Below, piece after piece: positions 32,575-32,601 of a stretch of DNA of 32,601 bases (positions are counted from its first letter, which is position 1; every line of letters starts with the position of its first letter). Under the pieces are notes generated by a model. That model searched no databases and was not told the DNA's origin. It was given only the letters and a program-made list of their open reading frames with translations. The DNA is from JBBQER01 sp052148155 (GTDB taxonomy: Bacteria > Actinomycetota > Acidimicrobiia > IMCC26256 > PALSA-610). A program made the position numbers and the translations under genes. The DNA lies in assembly GCA_052148155.1 (NCBI GenBank), contig JBKQIY010000240.1:1-32601 (forward strand). The letters are read 5' to 3'.

Positions 32575-32575
32575 T
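32570..32575 (+). promoter_or_regulatory. candidate -10 box for a gene at the right edge
   Basis: GATAAT lies 6 bases before an ATG at 32582, a spacing that would put transcription start at or next to the start codon (leaderless mRNA). It overlaps the P450 stop codon TAA. No clear -35 box was found. Confidence 0.35.
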
Positions 32576-32581
32576 GTGGTT

Positions 32582-32601
32582 ATGGCTGGTGTGTCGCGGT
32601 C
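32582..32601 (+). CDS. possible start of the next gene (partial)
   Basis: The last 20 bases read ATG and then five further full codons (MAGVSR) and run off the window. The preceding palindrome and GATAAT box support a real start, but no family can be named from so little sequence. Confidence 0.3.

Overview
The window is high-GC DNA from an actinobacterium. The best inference is an uncultured or little-studied member of the Acidimicrobiia, but no rRNA is present to confirm this. The main evidence is a block at 5.0-13.0 kb that keeps, in order, mec, cysO, cysM, murI, an MBL-fold phosphodiesterase-like gene, rph and rdgB. This is the arrangement of the Mycobacterium tuberculosis Rv1334-Rv1341 region. 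Starts are ATG or GTG, and many neighbours are coupled through overlapping or one-base-spaced stop/start codons.

Layout. 0-0.9 kb (-): a secreted or anchored FnIII-GH114 glycosidase, cut by the window edge. 0.9-1.4 kb: no intact gene, possibly a decayed one. 1.4-2.2 kb (+): a DUF2236/MpaB-like protein whose stop overlaps that of a small Cys-containing hypothetical gene (-). 2.6-5.0 kb (-): a hypothetical gene and two tandem hormone-sensitive-lipase-family esterases. 5.0-13.0 kb (-): the housekeeping block rdgB, rph, MBL hydrolase, murI, Sua5-type threonylcarbamoyl-AMP synthase, cysM, cysO, a multi-pass GT-C-like membrane protein and mec. Mec, CysO and CysM together make the sulfur-carrier cysteine pathway. 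A frameshifted glyoxalase/VOC pseudogene sits on the opposite strand at about 9.06-9.42 kb. 13.0-15.3 kb (-): a form II CoxL-like molybdenum hydroxylase subunit, 3 bp from mec and without its usual partner subunits.

15.4-19.7 kb is mixed: a lysozyme-like protein without a signal peptide, a DUF3089 lipoprotein, a divergent pair (NPD-type flavin oxidoreductase and BKACE-family protein), and a small protein with a natural His6-Gly6-Ser5 tract. 19.8-26.2 kb (-): an EthD-domain protein coupled to a GH29-parallel-beta-helix fusion, then transglutaminase, alpha-E and circularly permuted ATP-grasp genes. That trio is a widespread but poorly characterised predicted peptide-ligation/processing system. 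26.2-27.4 kb: a TetR regulator and smpB diverge around a perfect 16-bp palindrome. 27.8-29.6 kb (-): thioredoxin and NDH-2.

A complete tmRNA gene (ssrA), recognised by eye, lies at 29.6-29.95 kb (+). Its predicted tag is AKPIHANNNMAIAA, and it acts with SmpB in trans-translation. Downstream are tandem 11-bp palindromic iterons, a RibD/DHFR-family reductase, a gene-poor stretch and a cytochrome P450. The P450 runs into a palindrome and the start of another gene at the right edge. This right end looks like accessory DNA, plausibly an island next to ssrA, but no attachment repeat is visible in the window.
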